DNA of 64,000 nt from contig NZ_JAEOAH010000004.1 of the NCBI RefSeq assembly GCF_016612995.1, positions 207,467-271,466 on the forward strand. Reading direction: 5' to 3'. Below, piece by piece: positions 50,775-60,115 of the stretch. Source of the stretch: Viridibacillus soli (GTDB lineage: Bacteria; Bacillota; Bacilli; Bacillales_A; Planococcaceae). The notes beneath the pieces were generated by a model. It was not told where the DNA came from and ran no database searches. It saw nothing but the letters and a program-made list of their open reading frames with translations. The position numbers were made by a program, and so were the translations under genes. Each line of letters begins with the position of its first letter. Position 1 is the first letter of the stretch.

Positions 50775-51812
50775 ATGAAAAGAAAAGTCTTACATATTCT
50801 CAGTACTGATGGGCTAGCTGGTGCTGAAAATGTAGCTATTTGTATAATTAATAATTTATCCGAACTCTCCGAATCGGCCTATTCATCACCAATGGGAAAT
50901 ATTGAAAAAATACTGATAAGTAGAGATATTACCTATATTCCGATGAAAAAACTTTCGATTATACAAATAAGAAAAGTAATTAAAATATGGAAGCCAGATA
51001 TAATTCATGCACATGATTTTACTGCTACTATTAAAAGTTTAACTGCAAGCATTAATATCCCTGTAGTATCACATATTCATCAATACCCAAAATGGCTGAA
51101 AAGTCTAAATAAATTCTCAATTCTATTTTTTTTAGCATGTATTAAAATAAAAAAAATAATAGTAGTTACACCAGCAATCAAAGAATCTACATTTTTGTCT
51201 CGAATATTCAAAGAAAAAACAATCGTAATAAAAAATATTGTAGATGTAAAATGGATAGCTGAAAGGGCTTCGTTACCAACTGTGAAAAGATATGACGTAG
51301 CATTCGTAGGACGATTGGAAGATGTTAAAGATCCTCTTCGATTTATTAAAATTATCTCACAATTAGTTAAAGAGATTCCAACTATCTCAATAGTGATGAT
51401 GGGGGAAGGAAGGTTAGAAGGACAATGTAAAGATTTAATTAAAAAATTAGAATTAGAGGAGAATATTGATTTAATAGGATTTATGGATAATCCATACCCA
51501 GTTTTACAAAACTCAAAAATTCTAGTTATGACATCAAAATCTGAAGGGTTACCAATGGTTGCGATTGAAGCGTTATCATTGGGCAAGCCTATAGTGGTAC
51601 CTAACCTGGAAGAAATGAAGAGTATTGTTAATAGTAATTGTGGAGTTATTTGTAAAGATGATCAAGAATTTATCAATGCGATAATTACACTTTTACTTTC
51701 AGAGAATGAATATGAAGAGATGTCTTTAAGGGCTTCTAAAAAAGCGGAAGAAATGTTTAATATGGAAGATTATAAGAATCAATTGCAGCAGGTGTATTGT
51801 AGTGTCCTTTGA
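50775..51812 (+). CDS. family-4 glycosyltransferase (345 aa)
   Basis: GT-B fold. The N-terminal domain starts RKVLHILSTDGLAGAENVAI and has DIIHAHDFTAT. The C-terminal domain has VAFVGRLEDVKDPLRFIKII, MMGEGRLEGQCK and the retaining-GT4 motif KSEGLPMVAIEALSLGKPIV at about residues 256-275. It adds a sugar to the growing lipid-linked repeat unit. AAGGAG fits the second of two tandem ATGs. It overlaps the polymerase gene by 11 bases, so the two are translationally linked. Confidence 0.92.
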   Translation: MKRKVLHILSTDGLAGAENVAICIINNLSELSESAYSSPMGNIEKILISRDITYIPMKKLSIIQIRKVIKIWKPDIIHAHDFTATIKSLTASINIPVVSHIHQYPKWLKSLNKFSILFFLACIKIKKIIVVTPAIKESTFLSRIFKEKTIVIKNIVDVKWIAERASLPTVKRYDVAFVGRLEDVKDPLRFIKIISQLVKEIPTISIVMMGEGRLEGQCKDLIKKLELEENIDLIGFMDNPYPVLQNSKILVMTSKSEGLPMVAIEALSLGKPIVVPNLEEMKSIVNSNCGVICKDDQEFINAIITLLLSENEYEEMSLRASKKAEEMFNMEDYKNQLQQVYCSVL

Positions 51813-53190
51813 ACTTCGAAAAGAACACTTGTCCTATACTTCAAAAAAAACAAGTCGATACTTACGTCAAAGATTTGGTTATCTAGACTTATATCTAATT
51901 GGATTTTGTATTCTAGGTGATAAGTTGTTAAATATTAATTTATTGGTTTATTGTCTGGGTATCTATTTAGCTTTCCGTATATTATTTATTTCATCTAATT
52001 ACGCTTTTGCAATTTTAATTTCATTAATCCCCAATTTAGCAGTAATGTTTATTCCAATTCCAAGTATGTCTGTACCAATAATAAATGTATTAATGGGAGT
52101 TGCTTTATTTAAGGTATGCATTTCAAATTTTAAGAATCCCGTTAATAAAAGTTTTCTTTTTGTTATTGGATTATTTATTGCTTATGAATGGAGCCACATT
52201 TTTTATTATGATATAAAATCGATTATTTTGCTATTTAGTTGGAGTTTTGCTATTTTGTACGTTTCTTTATATTTTTTTTATTCTCTTAAAACATATAATC
52301 ATAAAGTCGTGATTATATATTTTATTACCGGTGTATTTATCTCAATAATATACGGTGTATTAGATTTTCTTGAGAAATACGGAACACTAATGACAAATAA
52401 TGCGACTATTAGATTTAAAGGTGGAGCAGGAGATCCTAATTATTTTTCAATGTATATAATGATTTCTTTGTTTCTACTATTGTTTCTCGTAAACCGAGAG
52501 ACAAAAAAACTTCTTAAGTTCATTTATCCATTAGTATTTGTTTTGTTTGTTGCTTTTGGTGTACTAAGCTTGTCGAGAATGTTTTTACTCGTTATCTCAC
52601 TATTATTGATGTTATTACTTATTAAGATCATTTTTAAAATGAAGAAAAATAAAAAAATATTGTTTTTTATTATTTCTGTGATTAGTATTCTCTTTCTGTT
52701 TTCTATCTTCTTTATTGCGGATTTTACGTCAATAATTAACGTACTACTTTCTAGGTTTACAGATTTCATTGGTGATCCATCAGCTCTTACAAGTAATAGA
52801 AATGTACTCGCGGAACAATATCTACAATTATTAATGTCAGATACAAAAGATATGATTTTCGGAATAGGAATTCAAGATTATCATCTTAGATCAGGCATTC
52901 AACTTCAAGCACATAATATTATTTTAGAACTTCTTGTAGTATGGGGAATAGTAGGATTCCTAGTTTTTATCTTATTTGTAGCAACACTTTTAAAATATGG
53001 CAATACTAACAGAAAGGATGTAAAAAACGATTTTATAAGTTGGCTACCTATTATTTGTATGGGGATAAGTTATTTGTCTTTAAATGCAATGTCTAACGAA
53101 AGTTTTTTCCTTTTACTCCTTTTCGCAATGAAAAACCTACAGGAATTTGATTCATTGGAGAACTATTTGATGAAGAACGACTATGGATAA
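51802..53190 (+). CDS. O-antigen ligase/polymerase-like (Wzy-type) membrane protein (462 aa)
   Basis: About 12 hydrophobic spans and one larger extracellular loop. The Wzy_C-type segment has RFKGGAGDPNYFSMYIMISL, SLSRMFLLVISLLLML and the late GIGIQDYHLRSGIQLQAHNI with a conserved His/Asn pair near the end of the loop. It would polymerise repeat units outside the membrane. It lies between the GT4 and flippase genes, as expected for a Wzy-dependent pathway. Confidence 0.88.
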   Translation: MSFELRKEHLSYTSKKTSRYLRQRFGYLDLYLIGFCILGDKLLNINLLVYCLGIYLAFRILFISSNYAFAILISLIPNLAVMFIPIPSMSVPIINVLMGVALFKVCISNFKNPVNKSFLFVIGLFIAYEWSHIFYYDIKSIILLFSWSFAILYVSLYFFYSLKTYNHKVVIIYFITGVFISIIYGVLDFLEKYGTLMTNNATIRFKGGAGDPNYFSMYIMISLFLLLFLVNRETKKLLKFIYPLVFVLFVAFGVLSLSRMFLLVISLLLMLLLIKIIFKMKKNKKILFFIISVISILFLFSIFFIADFTSIINVLLSRFTDFIGDPSALTSNRNVLAEQYLQLLMSDTKDMIFGIGIQDYHLRSGIQLQAHNIILELLVVWGIVGFLVFILFVATLLKYGNTNRKDVKNDFISWLPIICMGISYLSLNAMSNESFFLLLLFAMKNLQEFDSLENYLMKNDYG

Positions 53191-53269
53191 TAATAAATAT
53201 AGCATTGCTACATAAATAAAAAGAAAAGAAGGAAAAATCATAGAAACTATAAAAAAAACAGCTGTTCTT

Positions 53270-54787
53270 TTGATGGTCATTACAATTCTATCAAAAGTTT
53301 CCGGATTTCTACGGGATATTACACTATCCTATTTTTATGGTGCTACTTCTACGAGTGATGCATATATTATTTCCATTACGATTACATCTGTATTGTTTAG
53401 CCTTATCATATCAGGTATATCTACGGCATATATTCCAATGTTTAAACAAATCGAACATAGCGAAGGTAAGCAATCTGCCACATATTTTACGAATAATCTC
53501 ATCAACATTGTATTGATAGTTACAACTGCTGTAATACTAATTGGTCTTCTATTTTCTAACGTGCTGGTAAAATTATTTGCTTTAGGATTTGATGAAGAAA
53601 CATTAAGAATTGCTGTTCTTTTCACACGAATAGGATTAGTAGGTATATATTTCACTAGTGTTACTCAACTTTTCAGTGGTTATCTACAGTTGTATGGAAA
53701 ATTCACAGTACCCGCTATGGTTGGTTTGCCTTTCAATTTTATTATTATTCTTTCAATTATAGTTAGCACTCAAACAAACATTGTTGCATTAGCAATTGGA
53801 AGTGTTACAGCTGCATTCATTCAACTGTTATTCTTAATCCCCTCATTAAAAAAAACAAATTATTCTTATGTTCCGATTGTGCAGTTTACCGACAAGAATA
53901 TAAAGAAAATGGTAGTTATCGTTTTTCCAATTATGATTGGTATATCCATTGATCAGATCAACTTGATGGTTGATAAAACTCTTGCTTCTACTCTAGTGGA
54001 AGGTGGAGTTTCTGCTTTGACGTATGCTAGTCGATTAAATGATTTTGTACAAGGTATTTTTGTTCTTTCATTCGTTACGGTAATGTTTCCACTCATCTCT
54101 AATTTGGCAGTTCAAAAAAATAAGGAAGATTTTAAAAAATCCATTAGTGGGGTGATTTCGGTGGTCATTCTGATCGTCATTCCTGCTAGCATTGGAATAA
54201 TGATTTTAGCAGAGCCAATCATTAGGTTACTCTTTGGACATGGACATTTTGACGAACATGCAATAGATATGACAACGCATGCACTCTTCTTCTATTCTAT
54301 AGGGATGATTGGGTATGGCATCCGTGAGATTTTAAATAGGGCTTTTTATTCTATTCAGGATACGAAAACCCCTATGTATAATGCTTCTATTGCAGTTATT
54401 TTGAACATTATTTTAAGTTTTATATTGTCTTCTTATATAGGAATCAGTGGAATAGCATTAGCCACGAGCATTTCTGCACTTTTCTGTTCAACCCTTTTAG
54501 TTATTAAGCTTCGAAAAAAAATAGGAGCATTCGGTTTGAAAGGGAATTTCATAACCTTACTAAAAGTAACTTTTGCGTCCAGTGTAATGGGGTTTATTGT
54601 ATATATTTTGAACAAATATGTGTTAACAGATTGGAGTTCACCTATAAAAATGGGTGTGGTCATACTTATAGGGGGCAGTATCTATTTCATTCTAATTACA
54701 CTATTAAAGGTGAAAGAGTCGAAAATACTAGTAAATTTCTTGCGGGATAAAATTCGTCAAAACAAACCTAAACCGAATGGAGGATAA
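53270..54787 (+). CDS. MurJ/MviN-type lipid-linked sugar flippase (about 505-515 aa)
   Basis: Fourteen-span MATE/MOP-superfamily protein with MurJ family marks: SKVSGFLRDITLSYFYGATS near the start, then DAYIISITI, SGISTAYIPMF, QLFSGYLQLYGKFTVPAMVG, and GYGIREILNRAFYSIQDTKT. In this operon it occupies the Wzx slot and would flip the lipid-linked repeat unit. The annotated TTG at 53270 lacks a ribosome binding site; homologues begin about ten residues earlier with a Lys-Lys-Thr segment, which here is preceded by AAGGA and an ATA codon at 53240. The true start is probably that ATA. Confidence 0.9.
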   Translation: MMVITILSKVSGFLRDITLSYFYGATSTSDAYIISITITSVLFSLIISGISTAYIPMFKQIEHSEGKQSATYFTNNLINIVLIVTTAVILIGLLFSNVLVKLFALGFDEETLRIAVLFTRIGLVGIYFTSVTQLFSGYLQLYGKFTVPAMVGLPFNFIIILSIIVSTQTNIVALAIGSVTAAFIQLLFLIPSLKKTNYSYVPIVQFTDKNIKKMVVIVFPIMIGISIDQINLMVDKTLASTLVEGGVSALTYASRLNDFVQGIFVLSFVTVMFPLISNLAVQKNKEDFKKSISGVISVVILIVIPASIGIMILAEPIIRLLFGHGHFDEHAIDMTTHALFFYSIGMIGYGIREILNRAFYSIQDTKTPMYNASIAVILNIILSFILSSYIGISGIALATSISALFCSTLLVIKLRKKIGAFGLKGNFITLLKVTFASSVMGFIVYILNKYVLTDWSSPIKMGVVILIGGSIYFILITLLKVKESKILVNFLRDKIRQNKPKPNGG

Positions 54788-54788
54788 C

Positions 54789-56462
54789 TTGGAACTCATT
54801 CAGATTACTACATATAAGGATCTGGGAAGATACGAGAAAGAATGGTCGGCTATTTTAGAGGAAAATGACAATACCAATCCATTTATAGAGTATGAATTTG
54901 TTTATAATTGGTGGAGGTTTTTAGGTGGTAATGAAAATGTGGAAATATATGTGGTTAAAGAAAATGATCGTATTATTGCATTTTTTCCGTTTCAATTGAA
55001 AAAAAACTGGTATGGCTATATGTTGCACTTTTTAGCACTTGGAGATGCTAATTATATGGATATAATTGCAAGGGAACGAGACAAGGACCGAGTAATTATG
55101 TTTGTATTTGATGCGTTAATAAAAGAGAAAAAGAGTATAGTTTTTTATTTACATGGATTATTAGAAAGTATAGAAACACATAGTAAACTTTCGAATTATT
55201 TGAAAGCTAGAAATATGAAGGAGCGATATTCTCGTATTGTCACTCCTTACATTGATTTGCAAAATATTTCCTATGAAGAGTATTTGAAACCGCGTCAAAA
55301 ACTGCATGGATTAGATCGAAGGGAAAAAAGATTGCGAGCACTTGGAAATGTACAACTGCAAATTTCCCCTTCAGCGGAGATAAACCAGGTATTCAAAGTG
55401 CATCAAAAACGATGGGAAAAGAAAAATGATACAAGCGGATTTTCTAGTGGTAGAAAGCAATCTTTTTTCAAATACTTAGCTGAACAGAATGATGGGAAGT
55501 TGCGTGTTCGCTTATCCACATTAACATTACAAAATGAAATGATTGCATTTACTTATGGTTTTGCATGTAGAGGAAGGTATTTGGGATATGTATTAGGGCA
55601 TGATTCAGATTTTGATGTCTACGGTCCTGGTAGGATTTTAGTTAAAGAGAAGATTAAAAGAAATATAGAAGATGAATTTCATAAACTCGATATGAGTATA
55701 GGCTATGAACCTTATAAGCTAGAATGGAATACAGATAATGATTATACGAGAAAAACAGTTTTCTCGACAAATACATTTAGAGCAAGAATATATCGTAATT
55801 TCATATGGCTAAAAGAAACTGTATTTTCTAAGCTTAGAAAGCACTATTCAGTTGTTATTTTTAGAAGAAACACGATTGGTAAGTTGAAATACTACCTTCG
55901 AAATAAGGAGAAATTCCATTTCTGGAAAGATATCTGGAAGAATAGACTTCGACCTTTTGTATATGAGCGAAAACAATATTTAATAGCTAAATTGACTGTT
56001 AGCGAATTAAAGAAGGAAAGTTACTTTGAAAAAGTGACCCCTGAAATAGCTCTTGAAATAAAGCAGAATCGAAAAGAAATGCTGCAAAAAATATATAACG
56101 GTTATAAAGGATATTATTCAACTGATGTGAATAAAGCATTTTGGGTCAATGAAAATGTAATTCGGTTAGACGACATTGAAGTAGTAGAAAATCTAAAGAA
56201 AAAAAGTATTTATATTAGGGATTGGGAAAATGAAAATTTAGAGCAGATTCTTTCTTTTGCCCAGGTAAACTATCGACCAAAGTACATTTTTGTGCATGTA
56301 AATAAACGTGATCAGAAGAGTATTCACACACTTGAGTCATTTGATTTTGAATTCACTGAAAGGCTGTCTTACTCAAGAGTTTTAGGGAAGAGAAAAATAA
56401 AAAGAGAAGGTGCCTTTTATTATTCTTTTAAAGAGAAATTTTCTAAGTATAAAAATGAATAG
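54789..56462 (+). CDS. GNAT/FemAB-like protein with a second C-terminal domain (557 aa)
   Basis: Residues 1-320 form a BcsL/CelD-type (Acetyltransf_6, FemAB-like) GNAT pair: NPFIEYEFVYNWWRFLGG, FFPFQLKKNWYGYMLHFLAL, and LGYVLGHDSDFDVYGPGRIL with the loop region near residue 277. A basic linker follows, and residues ~400-557 look like another diverged GNAT-type domain. It probably transfers an acyl or aminoacyl group to the exopolysaccharide. The ATG at 54777 overlaps GGAGG, so the TTG at 54789 (SD spacing 5-6) is chosen. The MurJ gene ends one base upstream. Confidence 0.82.
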   Translation: MELIQITTYKDLGRYEKEWSAILEENDNTNPFIEYEFVYNWWRFLGGNENVEIYVVKENDRIIAFFPFQLKKNWYGYMLHFLALGDANYMDIIARERDKDRVIMFVFDALIKEKKSIVFYLHGLLESIETHSKLSNYLKARNMKERYSRIVTPYIDLQNISYEEYLKPRQKLHGLDRREKRLRALGNVQLQISPSAEINQVFKVHQKRWEKKNDTSGFSSGRKQSFFKYLAEQNDGKLRVRLSTLTLQNEMIAFTYGFACRGRYLGYVLGHDSDFDVYGPGRILVKEKIKRNIEDEFHKLDMSIGYEPYKLEWNTDNDYTRKTVFSTNTFRARIYRNFIWLKETVFSKLRKHYSVVIFRRNTIGKLKYYLRNKEKFHFWKDIWKNRLRPFVYERKQYLIAKLTVSELKKESYFEKVTPEIALEIKQNRKEMLQKIYNGYKGYYSTDVNKAFWVNENVIRLDDIEVVENLKKKSIYIRDWENENLEQILSFAQVNYRPKYIFVHVNKRDQKSIHTLESFDFEFTERLSYSRVLGKRKIKREGAFYYSFKEKFSKYKNE

Positions 56463-57168
56463 TTATTATTTTTTAAAAGAGGATGTTTCAAATGAAAAGT
56501 TTACGGATGTAGAAAGTTTCTTGAATTCACTAGTCCCGAAAAAGCGACTTCAGCAATTCGAAACACTTCATATCAATTTAACGAAAAGTGAAGAAGAATT
56601 ATTTCAGCAATTGCATCGAACAAATAGAAAACAAATTAATAAAGCTGCGAGCCATCCTTTTCATATAGAAGTGCTTGAAAAACCGTCAACCGCAGATATT
56701 CGAGCATTTCAAAAATTTTATAATGAGTTTGCGACATTTGCCAATACGTACGCTTGTAATGTTTTCCATGTGAATACGATGAAAATGTTAAAAGACAAAA
56801 ATTCGCTTATCATTACTAAGTTGATGAATGAAGTAAATGAAATACTTTGCTATCGGGTGTACATTACGGACGGGGAAATAGCCGCTTCTTTATACTCTGC
56901 CTCGCATTTTCGGATGAAGGAAAATGCAGAGGAGAAAAGGTTAATAAGTGTAGCGAATAGATATTTGATTTGGATAAATATTCTTTATTTTAAAGAGCGA
57001 AATCATATGATTTACGATATGGGTGGGCTCACAACGAATCAAAATATTCGTAAATTCAAATTGGAATTTGGTGGAGAAATAGCGCATGTTTATTCCGGTT
57101 ATGAAGCAAATTCAAAAATGGGCCAATTTATACTATGGCTGCGAGCAAAAAAAATGAGGAAAGGATGA
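56455..57168 (+). CDS. FemAB/GNAT-like transferase (237 aa)
   Basis: Single-domain relative of the preceding protein: LFQQLHRTNRKQINKAAS resembles the FemAB-type start of the transferase fold, then TRAF-like FQKFYNEFATFANTYACNVF and the C-terminal MIYDMGGLTTNQNIRKFKLE, where FKLEFGG is typical of FemAB/peptidoglycan-bridge-like and GNAT exopolysaccharide enzymes. The longest frame starts at 56410 inside the previous gene; ATG 56455 overlaps its stop by 8 bases. It is presumably an accessory modifier of the polymer. Confidence 0.8.
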   Translation: MNSYYFLKEDVSNEKFTDVESFLNSLVPKKRLQQFETLHINLTKSEEELFQQLHRTNRKQINKAASHPFHIEVLEKPSTADIRAFQKFYNEFATFANTYACNVFHVNTMKMLKDKNSLIITKLMNEVNEILCYRVYITDGEIAASLYSASHFRMKENAEEKRLISVANRYLIWINILYFKERNHMIYDMGGLTTNQNIRKFKLEFGGEIAHVYSGYEANSKMGQFILWLRAKKMRKG

Positions 57169-57172
57169 GGAT

Positions 57173-58141
57173 CTGGGGGCCCTTATCATTTCATTAGATT
57201 TTGAACTAAATTGGGGAATACATGATGCATTTACTCTTGAAGAATACGGAGAAAATATACTAGGAGCTCGCCTCGCAATTCCTAAAATACTACAGTTATT
57301 TCTGAAGTATGACATTCACGCCACTTGGGCTATTGTTGGAATGCTGTATTGCAAAAATAAAAATGAACTTTTAGCTTGCTTGGAAAGTTTAGAAATTCCA
57401 TATGAAAATGAAACTTTATCGGCAAAATATAACCTTCCGCATGTAGGCGAAGATGAGCAACAGGATTTGTATCATTATGGAAATTCACTTATTAAAATAA
57501 TTAAAGAAATTCCAAACCAAGAAATTGGTTCTCATACTTTCAGTCATTACTACTGCCTAGAAGATGGACAGCGAATTGAGCATTTTGAAAAGGATTTGCA
57601 AGCAGTAATTAATTTGAAAGAGGGAATTACATCTTTAGTATTTCCGAGAAATCAAGTTAATTTGGAGTATTTAAAGTTATGTGCTGAACATGGTATAACT
57701 GCTTATCGTGGGAATGAAGATAGCTGGATATATGGACCATACATCCAAAAAACGAATACGAAAATAAAGCAAATGCTCCGATTAACAGATGCTTATATAA
57801 ATTTAACTGGTCATCATAGTTATAAACTGGAAAAAGAAAGGGCTCATCCAATCATCAATTTACCATCTAGCCGTTTTTTACGACCGTATAGCAATAAATT
57901 GAAAGTATTAGAGAGACTTCGTTTGCAACGAATAAAAAATAGCCTAACTGAAGCTGCTAAAAATGATGAGTACTATCATTTATGGTGGCATCCACATAAT
58001 TTTGGGAAAAACATCGAAAAAAACCTGCAGTTTCTAGAAGAAATATTAAAGCATGTAGATTATTTAAAGAGAAAATATAATTTTCAAAGCATGCATATGA
58101 GAGATATTGTAGATTTTATAAGTCTGAACGAGAAAAATTAA
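57173..58141 (+). CDS. polysaccharide deacetylase-family protein, probable CTG start (322 aa)
   Basis: NodB/CE4-like fold. The first motif ALIISLDFELNWGI (Asp-x-Glu) is near the N-terminus, then KYDIHATWAIVGML, the metal motif GSHTFSHYYC at about residues 114-123, LVFPRNQ, and WWHPHNFGKN near the end. The first ATG in frame (57341) would remove the catalytic N-terminus. Upstream the frame is open to 57158, and AAAGGA with a 7-base spacer precedes CTG 57173, so a CTG start is likely. It is the last gene of the exopolysaccharide operon; it may remove acetyl groups from the polymer. Confidence 0.85.
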   Translation: MGALIISLDFELNWGIHDAFTLEEYGENILGARLAIPKILQLFLKYDIHATWAIVGMLYCKNKNELLACLESLEIPYENETLSAKYNLPHVGEDEQQDLYHYGNSLIKIIKEIPNQEIGSHTFSHYYCLEDGQRIEHFEKDLQAVINLKEGITSLVFPRNQVNLEYLKLCAEHGITAYRGNEDSWIYGPYIQKTNTKIKQMLRLTDAYINLTGHHSYKLEKERAHPIINLPSSRFLRPYSNKLKVLERLRLQRIKNSLTEAAKNDEYYHLWWHPHNFGKNIEKNLQFLEEILKHVDYLKRKYNFQSMHMRDIVDFISLNEKN

Positions 58142-58142
58142 A

Positions 58143-58179
58143 AGTCCGGAGGGAAAAGTCATTTTCTCTTCGGATTTTG
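58143..58179 (+). terminator. terminator of the exopolysaccharide operon
   Basis: AGTCCGgAGgGAAAA pairs with TTTTCtCTtCGGATT (three mismatches), followed by TTGTTATAT. Confidence 0.7.
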
Positions 58180-58315
58180 TTATATTCTGCTACTTGTAAT
58201 GCAACTATTCCCACGTTGAAATTTGATTGATTAATCAAATAAAAACTGAAGACTTAATTAAAAAAGAGTAATTATAGAAAGAAGATAAACAATCATTCAT
58301 TGTGGAGGCAAGAAG

Positions 58316-58713
58316 ATGCAAATCATGCAAGCAGCTATTATGCCATTAGATGAAATAGGTTTCGTAAAAATAAGTTTGTCGCAAATCGCAAAACGGGCAG
58401 GGATTTTTACTGCACTTGTTTCGTACCATTTTTCAGGTAAGAGCGATCTGATGAATTATGTACTGATTGAACAGTCAATGGTTTATAATACATAGCGTAC
58501 TATAGTGAAAGAAAGTGCTGTAGATCAATTGCGAGTATTTGTAGAAGCGAGCTTAACATACCAAGAAACGCATCCGAGCCATACACAGCGTTGTTAGACA
58601 TTATTTTCAATGCGCGTACTACAGAAAACGTTCCCTACTATAAATTAGCGGATGATGAGGAGCAGGTTGTTACACGTTTAAAAGACATTCTGCGTAATGG
58701 AGGCATTAAATGA
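58316..58713 (+). pseudogene. TetR-family regulator, broken by a stop and a frameshift
   Basis: ATG 58316 has GTGGAGG upstream. The HTH is intact (KISLSQIAKRAGIFTALVSY, then HFSGKSDLM), but an in-frame TAG lies at 58493-58495, and near 58590 the frame shifts: after THPSHTQRC a TAG follows in frame, while LLDIIFNARTTENVPYYKLA continues in the other frame to TGA 58711-58713. Both lesions inactivate the effector domain. The gene abuts a membrane protein gene that it presumably once controlled, which may now be unregulated. Confidence 0.85.
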
Positions 58714-59240
58714 TTGCATATTTTATAATTGGAGCAGAAATTGCTTTTTGGATTTTGATTGTAGTCGGTTTAGTATTACGCTACATTTTGAAGCTAAAGC
58801 GGTTAAGTATCTTCGTATTAGCGGCATCACCAGTAATCGATCTTGTACTTATTTTACTTACGGTGTTAGATTTGAAAAATGGGGAGATCGCAACATTCGT
58901 TCATGGATTGTCTGCCATTTATATTGGCGTATCCATTGCTTATGGAAAGCAAATGATCGAATGGGCTGATCAACAATTTAAATGGCTTGTATTAAAAGTA
59001 GATGAAAGACCTAAAAAAGCATATGGTAAGGAAAAAAGTAAGCGAGAAACAATTGGATTTGTCCGACATCTCTTCGCATATGCAATTGGCTCTGCGGTTT
59101 TATGGGGAATTCTACTGTTTCTTGGGAAAGATGAACAGACAATCTCGCTCTTTTATGTTTGGAGCATTTGGTCAATCGTCGTTGTAGTTGATGGCATTAT
59201 TAGTATCTCCTATATCGTTTTCCCAACAACGAAAAAATAA
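58710..59240 (+). CDS. multi-span membrane protein, former TetR partner (176 aa)
   Basis: Five hydrophobic stretches: about 3-24 (YFIIGAEIAFWILIVVGLVL), 33-54, 60-76, 115-135 and 148-168. A basic loop with QQFKWLVLKVDERPKKAYGK lies in the middle. No family is recognised with confidence; it resembles uncharacterised membrane proteins located next to TetR regulators in Bacillus. TGGAGG lies upstream, and its ATG overlaps the stop of the TetR pseudogene. Confidence 0.78.
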   Translation: MIAYFIIGAEIAFWILIVVGLVLRYILKLKRLSIFVLAASPVIDLVLILLTVLDLKNGEIATFVHGLSAIYIGVSIAYGKQMIEWADQQFKWLVLKVDERPKKAYGKEKSKRETIGFVRHLFAYAIGSAVLWGILLFLGKDEQTISLFYVWSIWSIVVVVDGIISISYIVFPTTKK

Positions 59241-59251
59241 TTATCGTATCG

Positions 59252-59280
59252 AAGGCAGCCAACTCCAGTTGCCTTTTACT
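59252..59280 (+). terminator. short terminator
   Basis: AAGGC and AACT pair with AGTT and GCCTTTT, with an asymmetric bulge. Just after the membrane protein gene. Confidence 0.55.
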
Positions 59281-59440
59281 TTTGACTGATCCCTTTGTAG
59301 AGCCGGCTTGCAAAAAATAGGCTTATATTTACGCATTTTCCCTAAATTATTATGCCAAACGAGACGCTAATCTTATGTTTTTTTATAGAACCTTTCATCA
59401 TACTAATTCGTCAACTAAATAAAGGGAGGAAGTGTAAATT

Positions 59441-60103
59441 TTGAATAAAACAATTATCTTTGACATGGATGGCACTTTATTTCAGACGAATCTCATTTTA
59501 GAACCAGCATTAGAAACAACATTTAATGTACTTCGCAATAGAGGATTATGGAACGACAAAACGCCAATAGAAGAATACAGAGAAATTATGGGTGTACCAT
59601 TACCTGTAGTATGGGAAACGTTATTACCTCAACATTCACAAAAAATACGAAGCGAAGCAAATACCGTTTTTCATGAACAATTAGTGCAACATATTCAAGC
59701 GGGAAATGGTGCATTATATGAGGGGGTAGAAGCCACTTTAGAATCGTTAGCAAATAATTATGATTTATACATAGCTAGCAATGGACAGGTTGAGTATTTA
59801 CAAGCCATTGTTGAAAAATATCGATTAGATCGATGGATAAAACGAACATATAGCATTCAAGAAATTATGAGTGACAGTAAATCCGAATTGGTAAAAGGTC
59901 TTGTTCTAGAAAATAATATTTCGTATGGTTGCGTTGTCGGTGATCGCATATCAGACATTAAAGCCGCTAAAGACAATCAACTGATTGCTATTGGTTGTCA
60001 ATTTGACTTTGCCAAGCTAAGTGAATTAGAGCAAGCCGATTTTGTTATCCAACATATATCTGAAGTAACTTCAATTATAAGGGTGTTATTTGATAAAGAA
60101 TAA
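59441..60103 (+). CDS. HAD-superfamily hydrolase (220 aa)
   Basis: HAD motifs: I TIIFDMDGTLFQTN (nucleophile Asp 8), II LYIASNGQVEYLQ, III Lys in SDSKSELV, IV GCVVGDRISDIKAA. A helical cap lies between I and II. Similar to Bacillus nucleosidase/phosphatase-like HADs; the substrate is unknown. The TTG start has GGGAGGA upstream. No partner gene is evident. Confidence 0.92.
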   Translation: MNKTIIFDMDGTLFQTNLILEPALETTFNVLRNRGLWNDKTPIEEYREIMGVPLPVVWETLLPQHSQKIRSEANTVFHEQLVQHIQAGNGALYEGVEATLESLANNYDLYIASNGQVEYLQAIVEKYRLDRWIKRTYSIQEIMSDSKSELVKGLVLENNISYGCVVGDRISDIKAAKDNQLIAIGCQFDFAKLSELEQADFVIQHISEVTSIIRVLFDKE

Positions 60104-60115
60104 ACCAATATATCA

